Positions 24,906-37,900 of a stretch of 64,000 nt of DNA are shown in pieces. Position 1 is the stretch's first letter; the number at the start of each line of letters is the position of its first letter. The stretch covers positions 1,345,001 through 1,409,000 of the forward strand of contig CAHIKZ030005436.1 in NCBI GenBank assembly GCA_903632075.3. The letters run 5' to 3'. The position numbers and the translations under genes are program-made. The notes under the pieces were generated by a model. The model did no database searches. It saw only the letters and a list, made by a program, of their open reading frames with translations, and was not told the origin of the DNA. This DNA is from Acanthosepion pharaonis (Eukaryota > Mollusca > Cephalopoda > Sepiida > Sepiidae).

Positions 24906-25472
24906 TCCGTCGTCCACTTTGAGTCTCGTCAGAAATCTGTTTTGAACCAGTACACAAAAAAAAAGAAAAAAAAAAAAAAAATACGTACATAACATTCCTC
25001 ACATTACTTAAACTCGCAGTGAGTATTTTTCCTTGTATGAATATTACCATGTACATTGACTTACTGGAACCTTTTTTTCTTCAAGAACCTTTTCCGCCTT
25101 TTAGCCATCTTGCTTTTCCATTTTGGCGCGGAACTTTTTCATTGGTCTCTACCACGGGACAAATTACTTGTTTTTCCTGTATTAAATAAAGATTACTCTT
25201 GTTGAAATCCAGTCTTTTTCAGTCATTCCGAGGAGGCTATCTTGTTAATATATTTTATTTATGCACGTGTGGATTTTTTTCACATTTCTTCGTTGTTCAT
25301 TCACGCATTTTTACTTTGCTTGTAGGCTCGGTAGTTTAGTGTGGTGTCTGGCACAAGGCCACTTAGTAATAAACCAGCGCTGCACCCTGCCGGGTCCGCA
25401 ACAACTTGAATTAATTTTAAAACAAACAGAATTACTTTAAATTTTAAGAATGAAACTACAAAGAAAATCAAG
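24906..25472. other. non-coding sequence upstream of the serpin pseudogene
   Basis: It contains an A-rich run (24955-24981), a GGCGCGGAAC patch near 25124 and a short GC-richer stretch at 25340-25400. No promoter or exon can be assigned. If the serpin copy is retroposed, this is unrelated flank. Confidence 0.45.
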
Positions 25473-26080
25473 ATGGAAGAATCTAGTCCAGAAGTGAAAG
25501 AAGTAGCGATTTCTTTGAGCAAATTTGCATTGAATTTGTACTAGAAATTGTCTGAAGAGAAAACCTGTTCCTATCCCCTTATAGCATTGCCTTGTTTATG
25601 ACTCTTGATGGGACAAAAGGAAACACTTTGAAACAAACGTTAGATGTTTTGAGCATTGGAGAAGTTGTTGAAAATAATTTACTTCAAACTCATGAAGAAT
25701 ATCCATGCTGGAGAAAGTGCAAAATTGTTTTGTACTTACCACCACAAATTGCTTGTCAGTGAATGATAAATTACACATCATACCTGATTTTGTACAGCTG
25801 GTTTCAGTGAGTGAAAATGTAGATTTTGGGAACAGTGCCAAAGAAATCAATGACTATGTTTCTCAAGTTGCAAAATTAAAAGTTTTATCCAGGACAGAAT
25901 CCTGACTGAGATGACAACATTAATTTTGGCCAATGTAATTTATTTTAACGGCAAATGGGACAAGGCTTTCAACTCCCAAAATACGAAATTAGAAAACTGA
26001 TGATACAGTACAAGTTGATATAATGTTCATGAAGAGACTTCAGTTTAAATCCACTCTGGTAGGAAGCTTGTTTCGCTAGA
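25473..26080 (+). pseudogene. serpin pseudogene, N-terminal half, intron-free
   Basis: Conceptual translation from the ATG at 25473 gives MEESSPEVKEVAISLSKFAL then NLY, the start of helix A in clade B-type (intracellular) serpins. Later stretches, in shifting frames, include a MTLDGTKGNTLKQTLDVL-like piece after one shift, NDKLHIIPDFVQLVS, and FGNSAKEINDYVSQVAK. They end with an ILANVIYFNGKWDKAF-like segment, the conserved strand/helix region of serpins. About half the usual 380-400 residues are present; the reactive-centre loop is absent. Lesions include an in-frame TAG at 25542-25544, several frameshifts and further stops. No introns interrupt the homology, consistent with a truncated retrocopy. 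Serpins inhibit serine or cysteine proteases; this copy cannot. Confidence 0.8.
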
Positions 26081-26086
26081 ACAATT

Positions 26087-26229
26087 ATAAAAAGCAGGAT
26101 GGAGGAAATATATTTACTTCTCAGGGGTTGAAATATACTTACCCGTCAGGAAGTGAGGGAAATATACTTAAATTTTTAGTCTCCCGTGGGGTGAAGGAAA
26201 TGGTCAAAGGCAAAAAATGTCAGAAAAGG
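26087..26229 (-). repeat. array segment duplicated at 29068-29215
   Basis: From AAAAAGCAGGATGGAGG to GAAATGGTCAAAG and TGTCAGAAA this segment is almost the same as 29068-29215, so the two are products of a segmental or unequal-exchange duplication. It carries donor-like motifs on the minus strand (TACTTACC on plus). Confidence 0.75.
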
Positions 26230-26333
26230 CTACTGCCACTGCTTAAAACACATCCATAAAGCTGAGGAGTAGGAGTCTAATTTGTTAGCCAAGGATGGTG
26301 AGTTCAATCCTAGGTAGGAGTCAGCATAGTTAA
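26230..26333 (+). repeat. 104-bp inverted repeat, right copy
   Basis: Partner of 23231-23334. It contains GAGTTCAATCC (B-box-like) near 26310. Both copies start with CTACTG(C/T)CA and end with GCATAGTTAA in their own orientation. Confidence 0.7.
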
Positions 26334-26540
26334 AATACCTATCAAGGGATGAGGGAAAATAGAGTTACCTATAAGTCTCTTAAAGGTATGAAAGATTTGG
26401 TCATCTTCAGATGGTATACCATAGATAATAATAAAACAGAAATGTACCTGCCTCGCAGGGGCAAATGATAAATATACTCATCTTTTTTAATCTCTTCAGG
26501 TATGAAGTCAGAGAGTATAGAGATTTCCCAAGCATAGCTT
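26334..26540 (-). repeat. array units between SINE and inverted repeat
   Basis: Exon-like units on the minus strand. One at about 26469-26520 encodes ISILSDFIPEEIKKDE in an open frame, the clearest protein-like version of the LSDF...P..IKK pattern found throughout the array. Donor-like sequences are weaker here. Confidence 0.5.
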
Positions 26541-26655
26541 GTGATGTGGCATAAGGCCGAAAGTAAGGAGCACCCAGTGAGGATTGAACTCACTACTCAG
26601 TCATAATTGTTCTAGCAAGACAAGCTTGCTATCCATTACACCACCTCGAGGTGCC
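26541..26655 (-). mobile_element. tRNA-derived SINE, fuller copy
   Basis: Minus strand: GGCACCTCGAGGTGGTGTAA with an A-box-like region; then a short stem (TAGCAAG/CTTGCTA) in anticodon-arm position; then a long variable region; then GTGAGTTCAATCCTCAC, a perfect 5-bp T stem with B box GTTCAATCC (26581-26591 on plus). The acceptor-like end GGGTGC pairs with GCACC. The anticodon loop is not canonical (only five unpaired bases), so this is a tRNA-like SINE head and not a working tRNA gene. The tail GGCCTTATGCCACATC is shared with the copy at 23421-23485. Confidence 0.7.
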
Positions 26656-26798
26656 CTAGTCAGAGAGTATATCATTAAAATGGGTAAAAAAAATAGCTTG
26701 CAAGGGTAAAAGGAAAATCTTTTTTCATCTCTTCAGGTAAGTGGGAAATAGTCAAAGTCAATACGACATAAAATGGAGAAAAAATGCATATATTTACC
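26656..26798 (-). repeat. array units
   Basis: More diverged units, ending at the 8-bp target duplication TATTTACC (26791-26798) of the hAT-like element. Confidence 0.5.
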
Positions 26799-28798
26799 TA
26801 GGCACCTCCATGAAAATCGATAACATGACAAGAACAGCCTGAAAATTAATCAAAAAAATTTTCTTTGTGTTAATATTTCATTATTAAGAAACACTAAAGT
26901 ATTTTTTGAAATTTTTTTATTATTCTTAGCATGTTCTTAGTTAAAAGTCTTGTTTACGAAATATCGAACAAAAACTCGGTATCAGCCATTTTTTTTAATT
27001 TTGAAAAAGAGGTTTAATTCTGCATTTAAAAATCGTTTAAAAATTTAATTATACGTTTTTCAAAATTTATTCAAAGAAAATTAGGAAATTTAAAGTTTAT
27101 TTAAAATATTTTGAAAGAAACTTTTACTTACTTTCTTCGTAGAAAAATGTTGTTTAAAATAATAGGATCTTAACATTGCCGGTGATTGACAAGTGCTGAT
27201 TGATGACATTTAAATTATTGACAGCTGACATGAGATTCGAGTTCTCATACAGAAGGGCAGAATGGACATATTATTATTTTTTTTTAAGTGGATTTGTTTA
27301 AGTAGTACCTTGTAATAATTAAAGTAAAAAAGCCTTCAGCATTCCAATTTTCTTTGGGTTTTTTTTGTGTTTTTAGTACTGTAGCTTTCACCATAAGTTT
27401 GTTGATACTATCTGGAGAAATTATAAATACTATAAAAAAAAAAATAATTAAGAAACAAGTGCTGCACTGCTGTTTGAGGGCCCATATAGACCCCCTTTAA
27501 ATAAAGTCAATTCAGATCTATTATAAAAAATTTATATCCCCAGTAAAAATAATCATAGTAAAAGTCACATAAAAGTCACAGCCTATTTTGTCTGAAAAAA
27601 AAAAAAAAATGGATTTTCATGTTTATTGGGGTAAAAGTAGGTAAAATGAAAAAAATGATTCATCATCTGAACAAAAAAATATCAAGGAAAGTTTATCTGA
27701 ACCCCATGAAACTAGGTATTTTCTGAAAGCAAACAATATGCTCTTTCATTTAATAATAATAATAAAAATGAAAATATAATACTGCACATGTATTTCACCA
27801 GGAACAATTTGCTAAAATAAGGGCCATATACAGCGGAGAAAAACCTTTAAATACTAGACAGAAACTCAATCCATGTGATGTTTTTTTATTGCATGCATGA
27901 TACTTCCGGTCTTCCATAGATTTCATTGGCAAACAAATTATTGACACAAATTAAATTTTTTAATATACGTACAATTGTTAGTTCGTAAGAAGCTTTGGAA
28001 ATTATTATCTGTAAATATATATCTACTTAATAACAATATTTGTTAAGTTCTACAAACTTTTCCCTAATTTTAGAAGAATTAGCAACATAATGTAAAAAAT
28101 AAAAAAAAACATTTCAGAAATAACAAATAATTGTTTTAAAAATTACTTTTTTCATCAAAATATCTTTTTGCTTTCAGATAATATTGTCCATGTTCAAAAT
28201 AAATAAAAGTAATTAAAAGCTTTTGAAATTAAATATTTTTGTTTCATTGAGTTTTGTATGTTACAATTCAGAGACGATTATCAGGTAGAGTTGGTCCAAG
28301 TAAAAAAGAAAAAAGAAAAAAAACATGAATTTGGTTTCCTCAAAATTGAAATTATAGTTTTCGTACAATTAGTTGGGGGGGTGAATACATATGAAAAAAA
28401 TATTTCTGCCATGACTTTAATGAAAAAAAAACAAAACAAAACAAAACATATTTATAAGTTCCATCATTTGTGAATAGTTTCTGAAAGTTTCATTAAAATC
28501 CAACAATTATTTTTATTTTTGCAAGATTTTCCAAATTAATGGGTCAAACAAAAAAAAAAAAATGTGCTAAAAATTTTATGTTATTTTACTAGGTGATACA
28601 AAGAGAAACAAGGTTTTTTTTTAATCAAAATATAGAATGTTCTAAAAAAGAAGGAAAAATTTTTAAAAATAATTAAAAAATACTTTGATCTTTCCTCTCA
28701 ATAATAACATAAGCATTTAGATGCTAAAATTTTGTTTTCATGAGGTTTCTTTTTCATTATACTAAGTGCTGTTTTTAGTGATCTCACAGAGGTGCCTA
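26799..28798. mobile_element. hAT-like DNA transposon, non-autonomous, 2.0 kb
   Basis: The ends read TAGGCACCTC (26799-26808) and GAGGTGCCTA (28789-28798), perfect 10-bp inverted repeats with weaker similarity beyond (AAGAACAGC against AAAAACAGC). Both sides carry the identical 8-bp direct repeat TATTTACC (26791-26798 and 28799-28806), the target-duplication length typical of hAT elements. Its interior is AT-rich and has no frame resembling a hAT transposase; the longest is 71 codons (28258-28473) and low in complexity. It is therefore a deletion derivative or fully decayed copy moved by a transposase encoded elsewhere. Confidence 0.8.
28460..28560 (+). repeat. dispersed motif shared with 61575-61660
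   Basis: Both places have TTTCTGAAAGTTTCATTAAA, then ATCC, an ATTAT patch and TTTTTGCAAGA. Inside the hAT-like element this suggests either nested insertion or that the second site carries part of the same element. Confidence 0.45.
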
Positions 28799-28806
28799 TA
28801 TTTACC

Positions 28807-29849
28807 TCACAAATGTTAAAGGAATATATACTTAACTATTAGGGGTGGAGTGAAAATATCTTTGCAGTTTTAATCTCTTCACAGAATAAGGGAAATTGTT
28901 AAAATCAAATAGTATGTCCTAAAAAGTGGGAAAAAATGTACTTACATATAAGGAGTGAAAGGAAAATATACTTACCTCTCAGTAGTAGAGAGAATATAGA
29001 CTTACACTTATATACTTAATCTCTTCAGGCAATGAGGTAAATAGTCAAAGGTATTTTTCATAAAAAGCAGGATGGAGGAAATGTATTTACTTCTCAGGGG
29101 TTGAAATAATAATATACATACCAGTCAGGAAGTGAGGGAAATATACATAAATTTTTAGTCTCCTCATGGGGTGAAGGAAATGGTCAAAGTCAAATAATAT
29201 GTCAGAAAGAGTTGAAAAAATGAAACGAAATATACTTTACACTCTGCAGTGGAAGGAAAAAAAATACACATACCTCTCCCTGATGAAAGAAAAATATACT
29301 TATCTATGATGGGTGAAAAGAAAAATACTTACCTCTCAGTGGTGAATGTAAAAAATACTTCTCATTGTTAGAAAGAAAATATACTTACCTAGAAATGTGT
29401 AAAGAAAATACACTTACCTATAATGTGTGAAAGGAAAATATACTCAACTCCCAGGTGTGGAAGAAAAAAAAATTTAACTATAAGGAATAAATACTTACCT
29501 TTCAATGGGGTAAAGAAAATATACTTACCTTTCAGAGGTGGAAGGAAAATATACTTACCTAGGAAATATGGAAGGAAATATACTTACGTATGATGTGTGA
29601 AAGAGGAATATACTTACGTATGAAGTATGGAAAGAATAAATACTTACCTCAGTGATGGAAGGAAAATATACTTACATATGACATGTGGAAGAGAAACATA
29701 CTTACCTATAATGTGTGAAAGAAAAAATACTTCTTAAAGGCAAAATGAAAATAAAACTACCTATGAGGTATTGAAGTAAAATATACTTACCTGTCAGTGG
29801 TGGTAGGAAAGTATACTTATCTCACAGGAGTGAATGGAAATATACTTAT
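28807..29849 (-). repeat. dense splice-site-like array, 35-60-bp units
   Basis: The minus-strand consensus is GGTAAGTATATTTTCC, then TTTCAC and a short variable word (for example ACATCATAG or CACTGAGAG), then GGTAAGTAT again. On the plus strand this reads ATACTTACC followed by TATGATGTGTGAAAGG or TCTCAGTGGTGAAAGG. Two kinds of unit interlace. An exact 11-nt match to the 5' end of U1 snRNA (ATACTTACCTG) is at 29783-29793. Confidence 0.85.
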
Positions 29850-30225
29850 GTATTGTACTTTAATATTGCTACAACGTCACTCATACAAATCAAGACACTG
29901 TTGGTTCAATTTGCCATTCTTGCTTTCTGAACATGTCACAATGTATATCTGTTTTTTCTTGTGTCATTTTCACTGCATTCTTTGCTTTTATTCTCCGTTA
30001 CCCAATCAAATAGCCTCCTCCAGTTCGACCAATCAGCACATGACTTGCTATTGGTGGAAGCATGCCAAACTGTACAAAAACCCTTGTTATTGCACATACC
30101 ACTAGATGGGAGAGTAATACCATTTAAACAGGGCAAACTTGCTGATGTCACGTGCCGCCCTTATTTTCCTATGCACAAGATGCAAGCTAGCTCTAGCTCG
30201 TTTACTTCTACAGGGCTGTTCACCA
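29850..30225. other. unique insert inside the array
   Basis: About 375 bp unlike the surrounding units, with higher GC and CCAAT-type motifs (CCCAATCAAA near 30001, ACCAATCAGC near 30029). The same short word TATGTAT borders both sides, a possible target duplication. It produces overlapping 100-120-codon frames on both strands, none with a recognisable motif. It is probably a mobile-element fragment; CCAAT boxes would suit an LTR or promoter but this is speculation. Confidence 0.4.
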
Positions 30226-31900
30226 TATGTATGATGTGTGAAAGAGGTATATACATACCTATGATGTGTGAAAATTATATTATCTCTCAGTGGCGAATGA
30301 TAAAAATACTTATCTCTCAGTTGTGAAATTAAAATATACTTACCTATGATGGGTGGGAGGAAAAAATACTTACCTTTCAGTTATGAAAGTAAAGTATACT
30401 CAACTCCTAGTTGTGGAAGGAAATATACTTACATATGATGTGTGAAAGAGGAATATACCTATGATGTGTGAAAGGAAAAAAATACTTACCTCAGTGGTGA
30501 AAAGAAAATATACTTACCTCACAGGGGTGAAAGGAAAATATTCTTACCTATAATATGTGGGGGGAAAATTCTTACCTTTCAGTGGTCAAAGGAAAATATA
30601 TTTACCTCTGATGAGTGGAAGGAAGAAATACTTACCTCTCAGTGGTGAAAGGAACATGTGTGAAAGGAAAAATACTTACCTGTAAGTGGTGGAAATACTT
30701 ACCTATGAAATGTGGAAGGAAAATATACTTACATATGACGTAGAATGAGGAATATAGTTACCTATAATGTGTGTAAGGGAAAAATACTTGCCTATTGGTA
30801 GTGAAAGAAAAATATAACTTCTCAGTTGTGAAGGAAAATATACATACCTATGAAATGTGGAAAGAAAATATACTTGCATATGTTATGTGAAAGGAAAATA
30901 TACTAACCATATGATGTGTGAAAGAAAAAAATACTTACCTGTAAGTGGTCAAAGTAAAATATACTTACCTATAAAATGTGGAAGGAAATATACTTACCTA
31001 TGAATTGTAGAAGGAAAAAATACTTACCTCTCAGTAGTGAAAGGAATATAATTACCTTTCAGTGATGAAATGAAAAAGAAACTCACCATTCAGTGGTGAA
31101 AGGAAAATATACTTACCTCTCAGGTGTGGAGAGAGAGATATTTGCATACTGTGTGTGAAAGAGGAATATACTTATCTGTGATGTATGGAAGGAAAATATA
31201 CTTAACTATGATGTGTGTAAAGAAAAAATACTTACCTCTCAGTGGTGAAAGGAAAATATACTTACCTCTCAGATGTAGCAGGAAATATATATAGGTGCCT
31301 CTCCATGGTGAAAAGAAAAAATATTTACCTATGATGTGTGAAAGAAAAATATTTACCTGTCCATGGTAAAAAGAAAAAATAATTACTTATCAATGGTGGA
31401 AGGAAAATATACTTACCTGTCTGCAGGTGGTTTTCCTCGATAGATGAAGGTAATGGTGAAAGTCAGATCATATGTCACAAAAAGTTTGAAAAATGGTGAA
31501 AAGAAAAATATGCGTACCATTTTTATCCCTTATGCATATGAAGGATGTACTTACCTAACAGTCCTGAATGGAAAATATATTTATTAATTAGGTTTAGAAA
31601 GGCAATATACTTACAATCTTAATCTCTTAATGTCATAAATATAATGAATATATTTAACTCCGAGATGTGGATGGAGAATATACTTACCTAAAATGTGCTG
31701 AAGGAAAATATGCTCTAAGGAGTGAAAGAAAAATATATTACATATCAGTGGGGTGGATACATTTACCTTTTTAGTCTCTTTAGGGGATGAGAAATATGGT
31801 GAAAGAAAATATATCAAAAAATATGCACTTAGAATTTACGTCTTCAGGTTATAAAGAAAACGAAAGTATGTCTAAAATATGTGGGAAAAAAAGAAATATA
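30226..31900 (-). repeat. dense splice-site-like array, 35-60-bp units
   Basis: Continuation of 28807-29849. Plus-strand phrases TATGATGTGTGAAAGGAAAA and CTCAGTGGTGAAAGG alternate, each preceded by ATACTTACC. Exact U1 5'-end matches (ATACTTACCTG) lie at 30672-30682, 30931-30941 and 31409-31419. Towards 31.4-31.9 kb the units become longer and more diverged. No reading frame runs through the units. Confidence 0.85.
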
Positions 31901-34900
31901 CTCACATCTGAGAAGGAAGAGGAAAATATACTTACCAAAGAGGGGTGAAAGGAATTATACATAACTTTTTAATCTTTTCAGGTGAAGGAAATTGTCAAAG
32001 TCTGATAGCATGTCATAAATTGGGGAAAATTAAATATACTTACATAACACGGATGAAAGAAATGGTCTAAGTATGATAGTATGTCATAAAAGGGGTAAAA
32101 TGAAATATACTTACCTTAAGGAAATTATACTTACATTTTTAATCAGGTATGAAAGAAATAGTCAAAGTCATATAGCATGTCACAAAAGGGGAAAAATTAA
32201 ATATACTTACCTAACAGGGGTTAAAGAAAATTATACTTACCTTTTTTAATCAGGAATGAAAGAAATGGTCTAAGTATAATAGTATTTCATTAAAGGGGGA
32301 AAATGAAATATACTTACCTACAGGGGTTAAAAGAAATTATACTTACCTTTTTTAATCATAGATGAAAGAAATGGTCAAAGTCTGATAGTATGTCATAAAA
32401 GGGGGAAAATTAAATATACTTACCTAACAGGGTTTAAAAGAAATTGTACTTACCATTTTTAATCAGGGATGAAAAAAATGGTCAAACTCTGATAGTAGGT
32501 CATTAAAGGGGAAAATTAAATATACTTACTAAAAGGGAGGAAGGAAAATTATACTTACCTTTTTTAATCAGGGATGAAGGAAGTCTGATAGCATGTAATA
32601 AAAGGGGGAAAATTAAATATACTTACCTAACAGGGGTTAAAGGAAATGTTACTTACCTTTTTTAATCAGCGATGAAAGAATTGGTCAAAGTCTGATAGTA
32701 GATCATAAAAGGGGAAAATTAAATATACTTACCTAACAGGGATGAAAGGAAATTATACTTACCTTTTTTAATCAGGAATGAAGGAAGTCTGATAGCATGT
32801 CATAAAAGGGGGAAATCTAAATATACTTACCTAACAAGGGTTAAAGTAAATTATACTTACCTTTTTTAATCAGGAATGAAAGAAATGTTCTAAGTCTAAT
32901 AGTATGTCATAAAAGGGGGAAAATGAAATATACTTACCTAACAGGGGTCAAAGGAAATTGTACTTACCTTTTCTAATCAGGGATGAAGGAAGTCTGATAG
33001 CATGTCATAAAAGGGGGAAAATTAAATATACTTACCTTTTTTAATCAGGGATGAAGGAAGTATGATAGTATGTCATAAAAGGGGGAAATTAAATATACTT
33101 ACCTAACAGGGGTTAAAGGAAATTGTACTTACATTTTTTAATCAAGGATGAAGGAAGTCTGATAGCATTACATAAAAGGGGGAAAATTAAATATACTTAC
33201 CTTTTTTAATCAGGGATGTAAGAAGTCTGATAGTATGTCATAAGAGGGGGAAAATTAAATATACTTACCTAACAGGGATTAAAGGAAATTGTAATTACCT
33301 TTTTTAATCAGGGATGAAAGAAATGGTCAAAGTTTGATAGGAGGTCATAAAAGGGGAAAATTAAATATACTTCCCTAACAGGGCTAAAAGGAAATTGTAC
33401 TTACCTTTTTTAATCAGGCATGAAAAAATGGTCAAAGTCTGATAGTAGGACATAAAAGGGGGAAATTAAATATACTTACCTTTTTAAATCAGGGATGTAG
33501 GAAGTCTGATAGTATGTCATAAAAAGGTGAAAGTTAAATATACTTACCTCTTTTAATCAAGGTTGAAAGAAGTTTGATGGCATGTCATAAAAGGGGGAAA
33601 ATTAAATATACTTACCTTTTTTAATCAAGGATGAAGGAAGTATGATAGCATGTAATAAAAGGGGGAAAATTAAATATACTTAACTTTTTTTAATCAGGGA
33701 TGAAAGAAGTCTGATAGCATGACATAAAAGGGGAAAATTAAATATACTTACCTAACAGGGTTAAAGGAAATTGGATCAGGGAAGAATGTCTAATAGCATG
33801 TCATAAAAGGGGAAAATTAAATATACTTAACTTTTTTTAATCAGGGATGAAAGAAGTCTGATACTATGACATAAAAGGGGGAAAATTAAATATACTTACC
33901 TAACAGGGGTTAAAGGAAATTGTACTTACCTTTTTTAATCAGTGATGAAGGAAGTATGATAGCATGTCATAAAAGGGTGAAAATTAAATATACTTACTTT
34001 TTTTAATCAGGGATGAAGTCTGATAGTATGTCATAAAAGGGGGAACATTAAATATACTTACCTTTTTTAATCAAGGATGAAGGAAGTATGATAGCATGTC
34101 ATAAAACGGGGAAAATTAAATATAGTTAACTTTTTTTAATCAGGGATGAAAGAAGTCTGATAGTATGTCATAAAAGGGGGAAAATTAAATATACTTACCT
34201 TTTTTAATCAGGGATGAAGGAAGTCTGATAACATGTCATAAAAGGGGGAAAATTAAATATACTTACCTTTTTTAATCAGGGATGAAGGAAGTCTGATAGC
34301 ATGTCATAAAAGGGGGAAAATTAAATATACTTACCTAACAGGGATTAAAGGAAATTCTACTTACCTTTTTAATCAGGCATGAAAGAAATGGTCAAAGTCT
34401 GATAGGAGGTCATAAAAGGGGAAAATTAAATATACTTACCTAACAGGGGTAAAAGGAAATTGTACTTACCTTTTTTAATCAGACATGAAAAAATGGTCAA
34501 AGTCTGATAGTAGGTCATAAAAGGGGGAAATTAAATATTCTTACCTTTTTAAATCAGGGATGTAGGAAGTCTGATAGTATGTCATAAAAGGGGGAAAATG
34601 AAAATAAAACTTACCTAACTTAACAGGGGTTAAAGGAAATTGTTCTTACCTTTTTAATCAAGGATGAAGGAAGTCTGATAGCATGTAATAAAAGGGGGAA
34701 AATTAAATATACTTAACTTTTTTAATCAGGGATGAAGGAAGTCTGATAGCATGTCATAAAGGGGAAAATTAAAATTAATATACTTTTTAATCAGGGATTA
34801 ACAGGGGTTAAAGGAAATTATACTTACCTTTTTTAATCAGGAAGAAGGAAGTCTAATAGCATGTCATAAAAAGGGGAAAATTAAATATACTTACCTTTTT

Positions 34901-37900
34901 TTAATCAGGGATGAAGGAAGTCTGATAGCATGTCATAAAAGGGGGGAAAATTAAATATACTTACTTTTTTTTTTAATCAGGGATGTAGTCTGATAGTATG
35001 TCATAAAAAAGGGGGAAACATTAAATATACTTACTTTTTTTTAATCAAGGATGAAGGAAGTATGATAGCATGTCATAAACGGGGAAAAAATTAAATATAG
35101 TTAACTTTTTTTAATCAGGGGGGATGAAAGAAGTCTGATAGTATGTCATGTCAAAAAGGGGAAAATTAAATATACTTACCTTTTTTAATCAGGGATGAAG
35201 GAAGTCTGATAGCATGTCATAAAAGGGGGAAAATTAAATATACTTACCTTTTTTAATCAGGGATGAAGGAAGTCTGATTGCATGTCATAAAAGGGGAAAA
35301 TTAAATATACTTACCTTTTTATATCATGTCATAAAAGGGGAAAATTAAATACCTTTTAACAGAGGTTAAAGGAAATTGTACTTACTTTTTTAAGGGATGA
35401 AGGAAGTCTGATAGCATGTCATAAAAAGGGGGAAAATTAAATATACTTACATTTTTTTTTTTTAATCAGGGATGAAGTCTGATAGTATGTCATAAAAGGG
35501 GAAAATTAAATATACTTACTTTTTTAATCAAGGATGAAGGAAGTATGATAGTATGTCAAGTAAAAACGGGGGAAAATTAAATATAGTTAACTTTTTTAAT
35601 CAGGGATGAAAGAAGTCTGATAGCATGTCATAAAAGGGGAAAATTAAATATACTTACCTTTTTTTTTAATCAGGGATGAAGGAAGTCTGATAGCATGTCA
35701 AAAAGGGGGAAAATTAAATATACTTTACCTTTTTTTTTAATCAAGGTTGAAGGAAGTCTGATAGCATGTCATAAAAGGGGGAAAATTAAATATACTTACC
35801 TTTTTTTTATAGTATGTCATAAAAGGGGGAAAATTAAATATACTTACCTTTTTTAACAGGGGTTAAAGGTAATTGTACTTACCTTTTTTAATCAGGGATG
35901 AAGGAAGTCTAATAGCATGTGTCATAAAACGGGGAAAATTAAATATACTTAACTTTTTTAATCAGGGATGAAGGAAGTCTGATAGTATGTCATAAAAGGG
36001 TGAAAATTAAATATACTTACCTAACAGAGGTTAAAGGAAATGGTACTTGCGTTTTTAATCAGGGATGAAGGAAATCTGATAGCAGGTCATAAAAGGGAGA
36101 AAATTAAATATACTTACCTTTTTTATAGTATATCATAAAAGGGGGAAAATTAAATATACTTACCTTTTTCAATCAGGGATGAAGAAAGTCTGATAGCATG
36201 TCATAAAAGGGGGAAAATTAAATATACTTACCTTTTTTAATCAGGGATGAAGTCCGATAGTATATCATAAAAGGGGGAAAATTAAATATACTTACCTTTT
36301 TTAATCAAGGATGAAGGAAGTCTGATAGTATGTCATAAAAGGGGGAAAATTAAATATATTTATCTTTTTTAATCAGGGATGAAAGAAGTCTGATAGTATG
36401 TCATAAAAGGGGGAAAATTAAATATACATACCTAACAGAGATTAATGAAATTGTACTTACCTTTTTTAATCAGGGATGAAGGAAGTCTGATAGCAGGTCA
36501 TAAAAGGGGGAAAATTAATATACTTACCTAACAGGGGTTAAAGGAAATTGTACTTACCATTTTTAATCAGGGATGAAGGAAGTCTAATAGCATGTCATAA
36601 AAGGGGGAAAATTAAATATACTTAGCTTTTTTAATCAGTGATGAAGGAAGTCTGATAGCATGTCATAAAAGGGGGAAAATTAAATATACTTACCTAACAG
36701 GGGTTAAAGGAAATTGTACTTACCTTTTTTAATCAGTGATGAAGGAAGTATGATAGCATGTCATAAAAGGGTGAAAATTAAATATACTTACCTTTTTTTA
36801 ATCAGGGATGAAGTCTGATAGTATGTCATAAAAGGGGGAACATTAAATATACTTACCTTTTTTAATCAAGGATGAAGGAAGTATGATAGCATGTCATAAA
36901 ACGGGGAAAATTAAATATAGTTAACTTTTTGTAATCAGGGATGAAAGAAGTCTGATAGTATGTCATAAAAGGGGAAAATTAAATATACTTACCTTTTTTA
37001 ATCAGAGATGAAGGAAGTCTGATAGCATGTCATAAAAGGGGAAAATTAAATATACTTACCTTTTTTAATCAGAGATGAAGGAAGTCTGATAGCATGTCAT
37101 AAAAGGGGGAAAATTAAATATACTTACCTTTTTTAATCAGGGATGAAGGAAGTCTGATAGCATGTCATAAAAGGGGGAAAATTAAATATGCTTACTTTTT
37201 TTTAACAGGGATTAAAGGAAATTCATACTTAATATTTTTCTAATCAGGCATGAAAAGAAAATGGTCAAAGTCTGATAGGAGGTCAGAAAAAGGGGAAAAT
37301 TAAATATACTTACCTAACAGGGGTCATAAAAGGAAATTGTACTTACTTTTTTTAATCAGACATGAAAAAATGGTCAAAGTCTGATAGCAGGTCATAAAAG
37401 GGGGAAATTAAATATTCTTACCTTTTTAAATCAGGGATGTAGGAAGTCTGATAGTATGTCATAAAAAGGGGAAAATTAAATATACTTACCTTTTTTAATC
37501 AGGGATGAAGGAAGTCTGATAGTATGTCATAAAAGGGGGAAAATTAAATATATTTATCTTTTTTAATCAGGGATGAAAGAAGTCTGATAGTATGTCATAA
37601 AAAGGGGAAAATTAAATATACTTACCTAACAGAGGTTAATGAAATTGTATGTTACCGGGGAAAATTTTTTAATAAGGGATGAAGGAAGTCTGATAGCAGG
37701 TCAGAAAAAGGGAGAAAATTAAATATACTTACTTTTTTTTATAGTATGTCATAAAAGGGGAAAATTAATATACTTACCTAACAGGGGTTGAAAAAAAAAG
37801 GTCATAAAAGGGGGAAATTAAATATATTTACCTTTTTTAATCAGGGATGAAGGAAGTCTAATAGCATGTCATAAAAGGGGGAAAATTAAATATACTTACC

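Noticed and set aside
26568..26655. tRNA gene on the minus strand
   Set aside because: The T arm and B box are good, but the anticodon loop is wrong and a second deleted copy with the same tail exists, so it is a SINE.
29936..30326. Reading frames of 71-121 codons on both strands
   Set aside because: They fall in a short insert within the array, overlap on both strands and have no recognised motif or codon signal.
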